Shown in pieces: positions 24,638 through 33,483 of a stretch of DNA of 64,000 nucleotides. This DNA comes from Brevibacillus reuszeri. Its GTDB lineage: Bacteria; Bacillota; Bacilli; Brevibacillales; Brevibacillaceae. Each line of letters starts with the position of its first letter. Within the stretch, counting starts at the first letter, position 1. The notes under the pieces were generated by a model, which had not been told where the DNA came from, did no database searches, and worked only from the letters and a program-made list of their open reading frames with translations. Made by a program: the position numbers and the translations under genes. The DNA lies in contig NZ_LGIQ01000011.1 in NCBI RefSeq assembly GCF_001187725.1, positions 904,017-968,016 on the forward strand, written 5' to 3'.

Positions 24638-24667
24638 ACTATAATCCTTCCATTACCCATCTGTCAA
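24638..24667 (-). promoter_or_regulatory. Promoter of the S-box operon
   Basis: On the minus strand TTGACA (24667-24662), an 18-base spacer and TATAGT (24643-24638), about 40 bases before the aptamer. Confidence 0.65.
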
Positions 24668-24802
24668 CTGGGTGTTTTTAAACCAATTTTTGGTTCTTTC
24701 TGCCCAAGAAGCACTCCCAAAGAACGAGAGGAATTGTGTTGTGTCTTGTCGAAATATTTTGACACGATACATAACCAAAACAGTCTGGTATGGGGATGTC
24801 CA

Positions 24803-26083
24803 ATGAGCCTACTAAAAGAAGTGATTCTGCAGCTCTTCTTTGCTCTTACTCCGTTTGTTTTATACAACATATATTACCGCGACAAGCTCCAAAATTACAG
24901 CCGAACTTTTATTCTCATTACCAGCTCGATCAGTCTTTTTCTAGCGATGACGTTTGCGTCCAGTGTGGTTGACGGCATTATTTTTGATATTCGCTATGTC
25001 ATCCTATTTTTTGGGCTCGTCTATGGCGGGATGCAGACTGCACTGATTTTGGTTCTTGAGTTTGTCCTTTATCGATGTTATTTGGGCGGCGAAGGAATGG
25101 GAGTTGCTCTTCTCATGCTCGTGTGCACCTTTCTTCTCTCCGTCGTGATTTACAAGCTGTACCAGAAAACTCACCGGAAAACTCTTTATACGTTCCTGGC
25201 GGGTATTCTCTTTTCCCTTGTCGCCCTTGGTCTGACCTACCTCTTTTTTCCTGCCTATGTGAAGCAGCATCTCGCTTATCATGTGTTTGTCATTCCTTTT
25301 CAAAATTCAGTAGGAATTTGGCTTCTGATGTCGTTATTTAGCAAAGCGATTGCTGATAAGGAGCTATTTATCATTCACGCGCAAAATGAAAAAATCCAGG
25401 CGATGAGCCATGTAGCCGCGTCTCTCGCACATGAAGTACGAAACCCGCTGACTGCTGTGAAAGGCTTTTTGCGCTTGATGCAGGAGGGTCCTAATGAGCC
25501 ATACAAAACCGAACAGTACATCAAGATCAGTCTGGATGAAATCCAGCGAACCGAATCGATTTTGACCGAGTACTTATCGATCTCGAAACCACTTCAGGAG
25601 CGCCACGAGCCGATCAATGTATCCGAGCAGCTCCATGTCATTCAGGAAGTCATGCTGCCTTTTGCCAACATGCATAATGTGGAGCTGGATGTACAAATTT
25701 TTGATACGCCCGTGACCATCATCGCCAATCCTGATGAGATCAAGCAGGTATTGGTCAACTTCGTGAAAAACTCGATTGAGGCTTGCGCTGACGTACCAAA
25801 CGGACGCGTCATGCTGTCAATTCTGATAGAAAAAGGAAATGCCATTCTCCTGATCGGAGACAACGGAATCGGCATGGATGAGGGACAAATCCAGCGCCTC
25901 GGCTCTATTTATTTCTCTACCAAATCTAGCGGCACGGGACTTGGCCTCACCTATTCCTATCATGTCATCCATTCGATCGGCGGCACAATTCAAGTGACGA
26001 GCGAACCATTTATTGGTACGAAATTTACGATTACTTTTCCATGCCTGGCACAGGAAAAAGTCGAAGCGAATCTTACTGCTTGA
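24803..26083 (+). CDS. Membrane sensor histidine kinase (KinB-like)
   Basis: A 426-residue protein; I prefer the ATG giving MSLLKEVILQLFFALTP, seven bases after GGGG, to one 23 codons earlier. Residues 1-190 are hydrophobic with about five or six membrane spans (5TM-LYT-like). The H-box is SLAHEVRNPLTAVKGFL, the N-box FVKNSIEACAD, and the ATP lid GDNGIGM and GTGLGLTYSYHVI. This layout is like the sporulation kinases KinB/KinD-type of Bacillus and related families, which feed the Spo0F phosphorelay. No response regulator gene adjoins it, consistent with an orphan kinase. The 3' end overlaps the convergent GNAT gene by 11 bases. Confidence 0.88.
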   Translation: MSLLKEVILQLFFALTPFVLYNIYYRDKLQNYSRTFILITSSISLFLAMTFASSVVDGIIFDIRYVILFFGLVYGGMQTALILVLEFVLYRCYLGGEGMGVALLMLVCTFLLSVVIYKLYQKTHRKTLYTFLAGILFSLVALGLTYLFFPAYVKQHLAYHVFVIPFQNSVGIWLLMSLFSKAIADKELFIIHAQNEKIQAMSHVAASLAHEVRNPLTAVKGFLRLMQEGPNEPYKTEQYIKISLDEIQRTESILTEYLSISKPLQERHEPINVSEQLHVIQEVMLPFANMHNVELDVQIFDTPVTIIANPDEIKQVLVNFVKNSIEACADVPNGRVMLSILIEKGNAILLIGDNGIGMDEGQIQRLGSIYFSTKSSGTGLGLTYSYHVIHSIGGTIQVTSEPFIGTKFTITFPCLAQEKVEANLTA

Positions 26084-26951
26084 GCACCTTTGTCATAAAT
26101 ACTTGCTCTGCCATTCGCGCAAAGCCTGCATCCTGCAAGGCCGTAACTACCGGAAGATTGCTTCCTGGCAGATTCACCGTCAAACGATGACAGTCAACAT
26201 CCAGCGGCGCAAAGACATGTGCGAGAGCGTAGCGGATCGTTTCAGCCTGATCCTGACATTTTGGATCAGCCTCGCAGTGAAACAACAGAATCGTCGCCAA
26301 GGATTGGTCATCCGCAAAAATACGGCGGTACAATGCATATCCAATTACCTGCTCCTCGTTATCTATGACGAGGAGTGCTTCTTTATTTTCAATCGTTTGC
26401 CACTGAATATCCCAGACAGGGTTCTTCCAAAAAGGCAGCTGGTAGACATCATGAGGAATTCCGTGCACGATGCGATAGCGTGAGTGCCGATCATCATCTA
26501 GTGAGCGAAGCTTCCCTTTCTTCTCCAGAAAAATCGACTGATCAACAAGCTGAAATCCCATCTTTTTATACAACGAGATCGCTTTCTCATTTTCGCGGAT
26601 GGCTACAAGTGTCGCAAGCTCTACCTCTTGCTCCTCGTAAATCCGAAGTGTCTCCTCCATTAATGCCCGACCAATCCCTTGATTGCGATAGGCTGGGGCC
26701 ACTCCGGTTCCTCCATTCCAGGCCACCTTTTTGCCCCTGCGTTGCCAAATTCCGTTTAGGACAATGCCCACAGGTTCATCATTCATGAATGCAAGGACTG
26801 AATAGAGAGGGGACAGCTCCTCCTTCCCCATTTTCAAAGCTAGCGTATCTGCCGTTTTGGATTGGTCAAAATAATAGCCTTCAAAGCCTCGGTTGTACGC
26901 TTGTACTGCCTCGTCTAGCGTGCATTCATGAAATCTTTTGAACGTGAGCAT
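26073..26951 (-). CDS. GNAT-family N-acetyltransferase
   Basis: A 292-residue protein with ATG (MLTFKRFHECTLDEAV) behind CAGGAGG. The acetyl-CoA binding loop is in GVAPAYRNQGIGRALMEETL, followed by the usual ENEKAISLYKKMGFQLVDQ. The second half, about 130 residues, looks like a weaker second GNAT-like domain (LLVIDNEEQVIGYALYRRI). Substrate unknown. It converges with and slightly overlaps the kinase gene. Confidence 0.88.
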   Translation of the reverse strand: MLTFKRFHECTLDEAVQAYNRGFEGYYFDQSKTADTLALKMGKEELSPLYSVLAFMNDEPVGIVLNGIWQRRGKKVAWNGGTGVAPAYRNQGIGRALMEETLRIYEEQEVELATLVAIRENEKAISLYKKMGFQLVDQSIFLEKKGKLRSLDDDRHSRYRIVHGIPHDVYQLPFWKNPVWDIQWQTIENKEALLVIDNEEQVIGYALYRRIFADDQSLATILLFHCEADPKCQDQAETIRYALAHVFAPLDVDCHRLTVNLPGSNLPVVTALQDAGFARMAEQVFMTKVLKQ

Positions 26952-27203
26952 CAGATCGCCTCCTGAAAGGTATCGTGTATCTATGATCATTTTACTAAAA
27001 ATTTCTAATTAACAAAATATATTTGATCAAAAAATACACTCCTTTTTCCCTGCAAAAATCCCCCTCATTTAAAATCATGTAGGAGCAAATCCTTATAAAA
27101 GCCCTTATGAAAATACATCGTTTGGCCGATATGAATATAGTGAATGCTATCTCTATCCATACGAGGACATCACGATTACTCGACATCTTGGGGGAAACGT
27201 AAA

Positions 27204-28088
27204 GTGCAGTACACATCCCGTTCTTTTTCGATCCTGGCTCTTGTTACTTTATTCTTATTTTTGACTGGCTTTTCTACCGAAAGCAAACCAATCAAAGCAA
27301 CCTGGATCTGGCATACAAACCTGATAACTTCTGAACCAGACCAGATTCTCTCCTTCAGCAAGGAGCAAGGTGTAAATCTCCTCTACCTGCAAATGGATCT
27401 CTCGCAAAAGCCTGAGTCCTATCGCACGTTTATTCGAAAAGCGAGCGAGGCAGGAATCAAGGTTCACGCATTGGGAGGAAGCCCGCAGTGGGGATTGGAA
27501 GCACATCGCTCCAGAATCATTGCGCTCATAGATTGGGTTCTCGCCTACAATCAAACTGCTGCAGACGAGGAAAAATTCAGCGGCATTCATCTTGATATCG
27601 AGCCCTATCTTTTACCACAATGGAAGACAGATCAAGCGTCCGTCGTATCACAGTGGAAGGCAAACGTAGAGGCTTACACATCACGTGCCCAAACAGACCC
27701 TGCACTGGAAATCGGCTGTGACATCCCTTTTTGGCTGGACAAGGTATTTTTGCCGGACGATTCTACCACCGCCTTGAGCAAATGGCTGATCGACAAGCAC
27801 GATCATGTCACAATCATGTCTTACCGTGATCGTGTAGAAGGCTCGAACAGTATCACTGCTTTAGTTACTGAGGAAATAGCCTGGGCTGATGAGCTGGGCA
27901 AAAGCATACTGCTTGCAGTAGAAACGAAAGAAAGCCACGAAGGCAACCATCTGTCTTTTTATGAAGAAGGAAAAACGTACATGAACCACATGCTCGCAAG
28001 GCTTACAGAGCTGATGTCCGTTCATCCATCCTTTAAAGGAATCGCGATCCATTCCTATGAGCATTGGGTTGCATTAAAAAACGAATAA
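27204..28088 (+). CDS. Secreted TIM-barrel, glycoside-hydrolase-like protein
   Basis: A 294-residue protein. I choose the GTG giving VQYTSRSFSILALVTLF, nine bases after GGGGG; an ATG 20 codons earlier would place extra residues before the signal peptide. The leader has a basic start and a hydrophobic core with no lipobox, followed by the mature part near ESKPIKATWIWHT. The repeated strand motifs (GVNLLYLQMDLS, GIKVHALGG, FSGIHLDIEPYLL, VTIMSYRD, GIAIHSYEHW) fit a TIM barrel. DIE in HLDIEPY resembles the acid pair of GH18-like enzymes. The substrate is unknown. It converges on the IclR gene and a shared terminator. Confidence 0.75.
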   Translation: MQYTSRSFSILALVTLFLFLTGFSTESKPIKATWIWHTNLITSEPDQILSFSKEQGVNLLYLQMDLSQKPESYRTFIRKASEAGIKVHALGGSPQWGLEAHRSRIIALIDWVLAYNQTAADEEKFSGIHLDIEPYLLPQWKTDQASVVSQWKANVEAYTSRAQTDPALEIGCDIPFWLDKVFLPDDSTTALSKWLIDKHDHVTIMSYRDRVEGSNSITALVTEEIAWADELGKSILLAVETKESHEGNHLSFYEEGKTYMNHMLARLTELMSVHPSFKGIAIHSYEHWVALKNE

Positions 28089-28123
28089 TTCCCCTGGCCA
28101 CCTGAAAGCAGGCGGCAAAAAGA

Positions 28124-28154
28124 AAAAGAGCGGAGAACATTTCCGCTCTTTTTT
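28124..28154. terminator. Bidirectional terminator
   Basis: AAAAAGAGCGGAGA, a short loop and TTCCGCTCTTTTTT form a stem with A and T tracts on both sides, serving the convergent TIM-barrel and IclR genes. Confidence 0.85.
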
Positions 28155-28198
28155 CACATACCAAAACAAATTCCAACATATGAACAAAAGAAGAAAGA

Positions 28199-28939
28199 CT
28201 AGTAACTGCCTAATCTTTGTGACGTTTTACAGGCGACTTCCTTTACTTTTTCGATTAAAAATTGCAAACGCTCTTCTTTTAAATCGTACGTCAAAATCCC
28301 GATGCTCAAGGCGCCGATTACTTTTTGATTGTAGTCAAAAACAGGAGCCGCTACGGATGCGGTATTTTCTGTTCTCTCTCCAAAACTCACGGCATAGCCC
28401 TGTTGCTTAATCTCCTTCAGCTTTTCAAAAAATGGCTGCATGTGCTCCTGCTCGATTAACTGCAGCAGAATTTGCTCCGCCTCATTTGTGGTCATATTCG
28501 CCAGAATCGTTTTATTGGCCGCACCGATATTCAGCGGAATTCGCAAACCAAGCTGATCATAGACACGAATGTTGTGCTGGCTGTCGATACGATCTACGAT
28601 GATGGATTCGACTCCACTCGGCTGACTGAAGTAAACGCTTTCCTCTACCTCTCTGGCAAGCTCCTCAATCATCGGCTTTATCACTTTCCGATAATCAATC
28701 CGGTCTAGTACACGAAGGCCAAATTCCATCCATTTGACACCCAGAGCATACTGCTTTCCTACTGCATCCTGCTCCACAAGCCCATGCTTCATCAACGTGT
28801 ACAGAAGCCGATAGATGGTGCTTACCGGAAGATGACACTCTTTCGATAAATCGTTTATCGTCCACCATTTTCTTTGCTCGTCCGACGAAAGTGCCGTCGC
28901 GATCGCCATCGCTCGATCAAACGATTGGATCACGCTCAT
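28199..28939 (-). CDS. IclR-family transcriptional regulator
   Basis: A 246-residue protein. The N-terminal winged HTH is seen in RKWWTINDLSKECHLPVSTIYRLLYTLMKHGLVEQD. The C-terminal ligand domain has the IclR pattern (SVYFSQPSGVESIIVDRID, IPLNIGAANKTILA, GYAVSFGERTENTASVAAPV). It is divergent from the amidinotransferase-fold gene, with a promoter and a palindrome between them, so that gene is probably its target. The ligand may be the substrate of that enzyme. Confidence 0.92.
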   Translation of the reverse strand: MSVIQSFDRAMAIATALSSDEQRKWWTINDLSKECHLPVSTIYRLLYTLMKHGLVEQDAVGKQYALGVKWMEFGLRVLDRIDYRKVIKPMIEELAREVEESVYFSQPSGVESIIVDRIDSQHNIRVYDQLGLRIPLNIGAANKTILANMTTNEAEQILLQLIEQEHMQPFFEKLKEIKQQGYAVSFGERTENTASVAAPVFDYNQKVIGALSIGILTYDLKEERLQFLIEKVKEVACKTSQRLGSY

Positions 28940-29028
28940 CTCCCCTTTATCTGTCTGTATCCGTTATAACCCATATCTTAAACTATTTTCTGCAATTTTG
29001 TGAATCGCAAAAAAATAATGCTCCGCAA

Positions 29029-29082
29029 TTGACAGTAAGAAACAACAGTGTGTAAACTAAGTATAAAAATATTTCGAAATAT
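29029..29082 (+). promoter_or_regulatory. Promoter and palindromic operator of the amidinotransferase-fold gene
   Basis: TTGACA at 29029-29034, 18 bases, then TAAACT at 29053-29058; the perfect palindrome ATATTTCGAAATAT at 29069-29082 lies at the expected transcription start. It is a good candidate operator for the divergent IclR repressor. Confidence 0.55.
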
Positions 29083-29120
29083 GAATATTATTCTACAATG
29101 TGGAATTAAAGGAGGTAACT

Positions 29121-29996
29121 ATGTTCTCAGGCAGCCAATCCATGGTCAAAAAGATGAAAACGGTCATCATCAAACACCCTAATCAAGCCTTCATCAGTCA
29201 GGAGCATTTGGATCAATCCTGGAAAACGTTCAACTATACAGATCATGTCGACTGGAATAAAGCACAGGAAGAATATGCAAAATTCGAGGCAATTCTACGA
29301 GATCACGTGGAAAATGTGCTGCACCTTCCGCAATCCGATAAAACGGGACTCGACTCGATCTATGCACATGACCCGGTAAAGTTCACTTCCAAAGGGGCCA
29401 TTCTTTTAAAGTCCGGAAAGCAGCTTCGTCAGGGTGAGGCTGAAGCGTACAAAGCTTTTTTGCAAGAAAACAACATCCCGATCTTGGGTCAGCTGTCAGG
29501 AGATGCTCTCGCAGATGGCGGCGACTTGGTCTGGCTCGATGAGAAAACGCTTGCAATCGGTCTTGGCTTCCGCACTAATCAGGCGGCCATCGCGCAAATC
29601 ACCGAAATGGTGAAGGACTTCACAGATGAAGTCATCGTCGTTCCCCTTCCGTATGATCGTGGCGCAGAAGAGTGCCTGCATCTGATGTCCGTCATCAGTA
29701 TGGTCGATCATGATCTCGCAGTCGTCTATTCCAAGCTGATGCCGGTCTTCTTCCGCCAACTGCTCATTGATAGAGGTATCCAGCTGGTCGAGGTATCCGA
29801 TCACGAATACGAAAATCTCGGCAGCAACGTACTGGCTTTGGCACCTCGCGTATGCATGGTCGTTGCAGGCAACCCGGAAACCAAGCAGCTGCTCCTCGAT
29901 GCCGGTGCAACCGTGTATGAATATGAGGGTCAGGAAATTTCCTACAAGGGTACAGGCGGTCCTACTTGCCTCACTTGCCCTGTAGAGCGCGTTTAA
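29121..29996 (+). CDS. Amidinotransferase-fold hydrolase (dimethylargininase / arginine deiminase-like)
   Basis: A 291-residue protein; the ATG giving MFSGSQSMVKKMK follows AAAGGAGGT, which is much better than an ATG seven codons earlier. The catalytic set of the pentein fold is present: acid in LADGGDLVWLD, histidine in AEECLHLMSVISMVD and the nucleophilic cysteine in the C-terminal TGGPTCLTCPVER. Related enzymes hydrolyse arginine, methylarginine or related guanidines, or act on N-succinylarginine. IclR control suggests catabolic induction. The exact substrate is not decided by the sequence. Confidence 0.87.
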   Translation: MFSGSQSMVKKMKTVIIKHPNQAFISQEHLDQSWKTFNYTDHVDWNKAQEEYAKFEAILRDHVENVLHLPQSDKTGLDSIYAHDPVKFTSKGAILLKSGKQLRQGEAEAYKAFLQENNIPILGQLSGDALADGGDLVWLDEKTLAIGLGFRTNQAAIAQITEMVKDFTDEVIVVPLPYDRGAEECLHLMSVISMVDHDLAVVYSKLMPVFFRQLLIDRGIQLVEVSDHEYENLGSNVLALAPRVCMVVAGNPETKQLLLDAGATVYEYEGQEISYKGTGGPTCLTCPVERV

Positions 29997-30029
29997 TTGC
30001 TAGAATCCGTCTCTGCTTTTTTCCAAACA

Positions 30030-30057
30030 AAAAGCCACTTTCGCAGTGGCTTTTTTT
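30030..30057 (+). terminator. Terminator between amidinotransferase-fold and anti-sigma genes
   Basis: AAAAGCCACT TTCGC AGTGGC followed by seven T on the plus strand; the A tract could serve the opposite strand too. Confidence 0.85.
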
Positions 30058-30064
30058 AGTCCCT

Positions 30065-31450
30065 CTACTTTTTGGGCGTGATCGGAATGACACCCTCGAA
30101 AGTCGACTCCTCCCGCTCAAAACCGCTCAGCCACAACTCATAGCTATCTTTTTTCTTTACTGGAAAGCTAAAAGTGACCGTCTCCAATGAATCAGCTATG
30201 ATGAAATCCTTGTAGATTTGATTATCGATTCTGAGCGTAATCTCTTCAGGCTCCTTGTTCGGGATCACAATAAAGAGATGATCATCCTTGTAGTACACCT
30301 GTTGGATACGCAAGGTTTGTTTGCCAAATGGGATATCCTGCGGGTACTTGGCATTCCTATCAAGTACAAGGCTCTCTCCCATTTCCCGATTCGCTACGAT
30401 TCCAGAAAAACGCAGCTCCAGCCCCTCTGGAAGGTCAGCAAAGTAAAGAGACGGGATAAACTTGAGCGTGTATTTGTCCGTGCCCAATATCCGCTCCACA
30501 TTTGGATTGATCGTATCATCTACCGCGCTGTACTCCTTTCCTTTTTCATCTACAAGCCTAGCATTTTGCAATCGTTTCAGCTCGAATCCGTTGTTGAGCT
30601 TTGCCTCCAGCTCTACCAGCATGATAGTGGGAGCTGCTACAATTTGATTCACCGAAAGATTGTCCACCAGCTTATCGGCACCCATTTCTGCATGACTGCC
30701 CTGTATCGGCTCAATTACCTTTTCGGCGGCCAGGACTGCTTTTGGCAATGGCACTCGTATTTCCGCGAGCACCTCATTACTATCCTTGTTTTGCCTTTCA
30801 ATCACTACAGGAAGTACAGGATTTGGCTGGTTCATCAGTTCCCGCATTTTCTGTGACTCCAGCAAATAGTTGGCCTTTATGACAAAATAGTTGGTGCCTT
30901 TGATAGGCTGAAGATCCGTCGAAGCCCCTCCCCTCAAACTCATCTCCCCCAGATTTACTATTAGTCCACCGTACAGTAACGCAAACTTTTTGTCTTCGTC
31001 GTTATCCCTTACGATCTCCTCCAGCTTTTCACCCGAGACCAAAAGCGTATAGGTAATACGTCGTTGATCGACCATGAGGTCTTTGAGCTGAAACGTGAAG
31101 CCGTCCTTTTCCACCTTGATCTCAGGCAAGATTGGATAACCGTGATCTCGTGCTTGAGAAAAGCCTTGATCCGGTGTCGACCATTCAAATTGTGCTGGAT
31201 ACTGTTGCGCCCCTGTCAAGCCAAATAGATCCTCTACTCTATGAAGAGGCTGAACAACCTGTAAAAAGAACGTAGCAGAAACAGCCACACCTGCGGTCCA
31301 CGCCGCAATCCTCCAGGGCCTGCGCCGATTTTGCAACTGGATTTTTTTCAACACCTCTGTTTCCAGCGGCTGCAATTGAAACGGATATTGCTCTTTTACT
31401 GCTTGCTTTGCAGATTGGCTCCACTCTTTCCATACACGATCCTCGCTCAT
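30065..31450 (-). CDS. Putative anti-sigma factor with DUF4179 domain
   Basis: A 461-residue protein whose ATG overlaps the sigma-factor stop by four bases (ATGA). A cytoplasmic N-terminus of about 45 residues (SQSAKQAVKEQYPFQL) precedes one membrane segment (IAAWTAGVAVSATFFLQVV). The large extracytoplasmic part begins with a DUF4179-like region (GFTFQLKDLMVDQRRITYTLLVSGEK) and continues with Ig-like beta domains. In this family the N-terminus holds the ECF sigma factor at the membrane until the outer domain senses stress. The signal is unknown. Confidence 0.82.
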   Translation of the reverse strand: MSEDRVWKEWSQSAKQAVKEQYPFQLQPLETEVLKKIQLQNRRRPWRIAAWTAGVAVSATFFLQVVQPLHRVEDLFGLTGAQQYPAQFEWSTPDQGFSQARDHGYPILPEIKVEKDGFTFQLKDLMVDQRRITYTLLVSGEKLEEIVRDNDEDKKFALLYGGLIVNLGEMSLRGGASTDLQPIKGTNYFVIKANYLLESQKMRELMNQPNPVLPVVIERQNKDSNEVLAEIRVPLPKAVLAAEKVIEPIQGSHAEMGADKLVDNLSVNQIVAAPTIMLVELEAKLNNGFELKRLQNARLVDEKGKEYSAVDDTINPNVERILGTDKYTLKFIPSLYFADLPEGLELRFSGIVANREMGESLVLDRNAKYPQDIPFGKQTLRIQQVYYKDDHLFIVIPNKEPEEITLRIDNQIYKDFIIADSLETVTFSFPVKKKDSYELWLSGFEREESTFEGVIPITPKK

Positions 31451-32013
31451 CCTTCTACCCCCTTAGACATGCTTTCTCTTAATTGCTTTCTGGCGCGGTG
31501 CAATCTCGTACGGACGACCTCCTGTGAAACGGAAAGAATCTCTGCTACCTCCTGAATGGACAAGTCCTCGTAGTAGTGCAGCAGGATCACTTGCCTGTAT
31601 TTCGGTGCAAGCGAATGAATATACGCCACGATCTCATCCCGCTTCACTCGGCTAAGGATCTCTTCTTCTACCTGATTCGTCGCCTTACCGTCCAGAAGAT
31701 TGCCCAGATGGTCATCTACTGTAGGGAAAATGTTGCGAAAGGACCATGAGCGAAAATGCTTTTTGCATTCATTCATGGCAATTTTGTAGAGCCAGTGCTT
31801 GATCTGACCCTCCCCGCGAAACTGGTCCAAATGACGATATGCCTTGATAAATACGTTTTGCGTGATATCCTCTGCCAAGGAATGGCTTTTTACCGTGAGG
31901 CAGACGAGATGGAAGACATTTTCCCCGTATTCCTGCATCAGCCATTTTAGCCGCGCCTCCCTGGTTGTCGCTAAGCTGGCCGGGATTGTTTCTACTCCGT
32001 TCAACCTGTTCAC
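31447..32013 (-). CDS. ECF sigma factor (RpoE/SigW-type)
   Basis: A 188-residue protein annotated from a GTG at 32013; a TTG three codons later has a better spaced GAGG site, so the start is uncertain. Region 2 is QEYGENVFHLVCLTVKSHSLAEDITQNVFIKAYRHLDQF and region 4 is APKYRQVILLHYYEDLSIQEVAEILSVSQEVVRTRLHRARKQL, split here by family position. It should direct its own operon and other genes after release by the adjacent anti-sigma factor. I found no clear autoregulated promoter. Confidence 0.9.
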   Translation of the reverse strand: MNRLNGVETIPASLATTREARLKWLMQEYGENVFHLVCLTVKSHSLAEDITQNVFIKAYRHLDQFRGEGQIKHWLYKIAMNECKKHFRSWSFRNIFPTVDDHLGNLLDGKATNQVEEEILSRVKRDEIVAYIHSLAPKYRQVILLHYYEDLSIQEVAEILSVSQEVVRTRLHRARKQLRESMSKGVEG

Positions 32014-32092
32014 CTCATTGATTGGTTTCTACTAGGTATGATCCTTCTGCGTCCAGGTTTGTGACAAATTGAGCGATACTGGCGGAAAAACG

Positions 32093-32123
32093 AAAAAAAC
32101 CGTTGTTTCCACAGCGGTTTTTC
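32093..32123 (-). terminator. Terminator of the B3/B4-domain gene
   Basis: On the minus strand AACCGCTGT ... ACAACGGTT is followed by six or seven T, 27 bases after the stop. Confidence 0.7.
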
Positions 32124-32149
32124 TTGTTCTCACCTGCAATTGGAAGTTC

Positions 32150-32860
32150 CTAACCAACGATTGTCATTTCCCGATGATTCATATCCAGCACTTCAATCCT
32201 TACAGTCCCCCCAAGATGATGGGACACGAGATCAGCCAACTCTTTCAGTGCCAAATCAAACTCTTCACTTCTTGTTTCATCGACTAATTCTATACAGAGA
32301 AATGCATGCTTCGTATGCTCGGTAAGCATCGTCCTGAGGGCTTCACGCCAATTCCAGCATCGGCATATTGCCCCTTCATCGTCTTTATAAACAATTTCCC
32401 CTTCGTAGGGCGACGCATTTTCATCGCTGCCCAATGGGATAAACGGTTCGTTACCATTTGCCTGCGTTAGCCGAAGATCGCCTGCAAAAGTATCGATATC
32501 CTCTCCACCAACTGGAAATCCATAGCGCAAGGAAATGGAATTATAGATGTCAACGAGCGGGTTTATTGTCCCGATGTGATTACCGTTTTTCACTCTTTTT
32601 AATAGAGCTTCAATGGAACATCTTGCGCCCTTCTTTGTCTTGAATTTCTGAAAGGCTTCCCGCCAAACGGATATGACTGGGTTCGCACTGAATTCCTCCT
32701 GACTGAAGAATTTTTGCGCTTCCTTCTCTGCCTCCTGCAGCAGCTTCTCGTAAATTTCAACGTCCCTGATTGAATTATCAATCCCCTGGCAAATCACTGT
32801 GCCTATTTTCGCCTGTGGGAATAACGACCAAAAATCATCTTCAATGATGAAGCTCGTCAT
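32150..32860 (-). CDS. B3/B4 tRNA-editing-domain protein
   Basis: A 236-residue soluble protein that resembles the free-standing B3/B4 (phenylalanyl-tRNA synthetase beta editing) domain: NPVISVWREAFQKFKTKKGARCSIEALLKR, then INPLVDIYNSISLRYGFPVGGEDIDTF, with a late AICRCWNWREA stretch. Such proteins may deacylate mischarged tRNA in trans, but most are uncharacterised. It stands alone between the ECF operon and the broken exporter gene. Confidence 0.83.
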   Translation of the reverse strand: MTSFIIEDDFWSLFPQAKIGTVICQGIDNSIRDVEIYEKLLQEAEKEAQKFFSQEEFSANPVISVWREAFQKFKTKKGARCSIEALLKRVKNGNHIGTINPLVDIYNSISLRYGFPVGGEDIDTFAGDLRLTQANGNEPFIPLGSDENASPYEGEIVYKDDEGAICRCWNWREALRTMLTEHTKHAFLCIELVDETRSEEFDLALKELADLVSHHLGGTVRIEVLDMNHREMTIVG

Positions 32861-32890
32861 AAAATCGCTCTCCTTATGGTGTCACTGCCC

Positions 32891-33431
32891 TTATGTTTTG
32901 GAGGGGCTCGCAAACGCGGAGAATACCCCCAGCGCAATATAGAAATAGCCCGTTATCCGATTGAGTACCTTTGAACTCACGCTGCTGCCGCTGCTACCCA
33001 CAATCCGCTTTCGAATACTTGCTGCAAGAACGGCATACAGACCATCACTAATAAAAGCTAGGATAATAAATATTGTTCCTAAAAGCAAAAATTGTACAGA
33101 GACCGATCCATCAGTAGGTGAAATGAATTGCGGAAGTCGTCGATTCAGATTTAGACAATAACGTCTTGCACCCCAGATAGATAAGATACGCAGCCCCCAA
33201 GTATTTTACGATGTGAAAGGCTGTTGCTGAGGTCATAAGGATTGCAGATACCCCAATAGCTCCAGCCAAGACATGAATGGAACCGCCAAGCGCCACACCG
33301 AGAACGGATACCAGACCTGCTTTTTTCCCCTGATCGATGCTTCTTGCCATAATATAAAACACAGCCGGACCTGGTATGATTAATAAAGTAGTAGCAGCAA
33401 CTATAAAAAGCCAAATCGTAGAAAACTCCAT
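32891..33431 (-). pseudogene. LysE/RhtB-type amino acid exporter with internal deletion
   Basis: The first frame starts at an ATG behind AAGGAG and gives the N-terminal half (TTLLIIPGPAVFYIMARS, ending YLIYLGCKTLLSKSEST), then runs to a stop near 33111. The rest continues in another frame as RRLPQFISPTDGSVSVQFLLLG and FIILAFISDGLYAVLAASI to 32891. Between the halves the usual segment of LysE proteins containing VNLLNPK (about 25-30 residues) is missing. The junction near 33135-33150 thus combines a deletion with loss of frame. The product should be inactive. It lies next to PaiB and MocR genes, which often accompany exporters or amine metabolism. Confidence 0.82.
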
Positions 33432-33483
33432 CGAACCCAACTCCTTGTTGTATTTTTGCTCATGATGATAGCTGAAAGCACCA

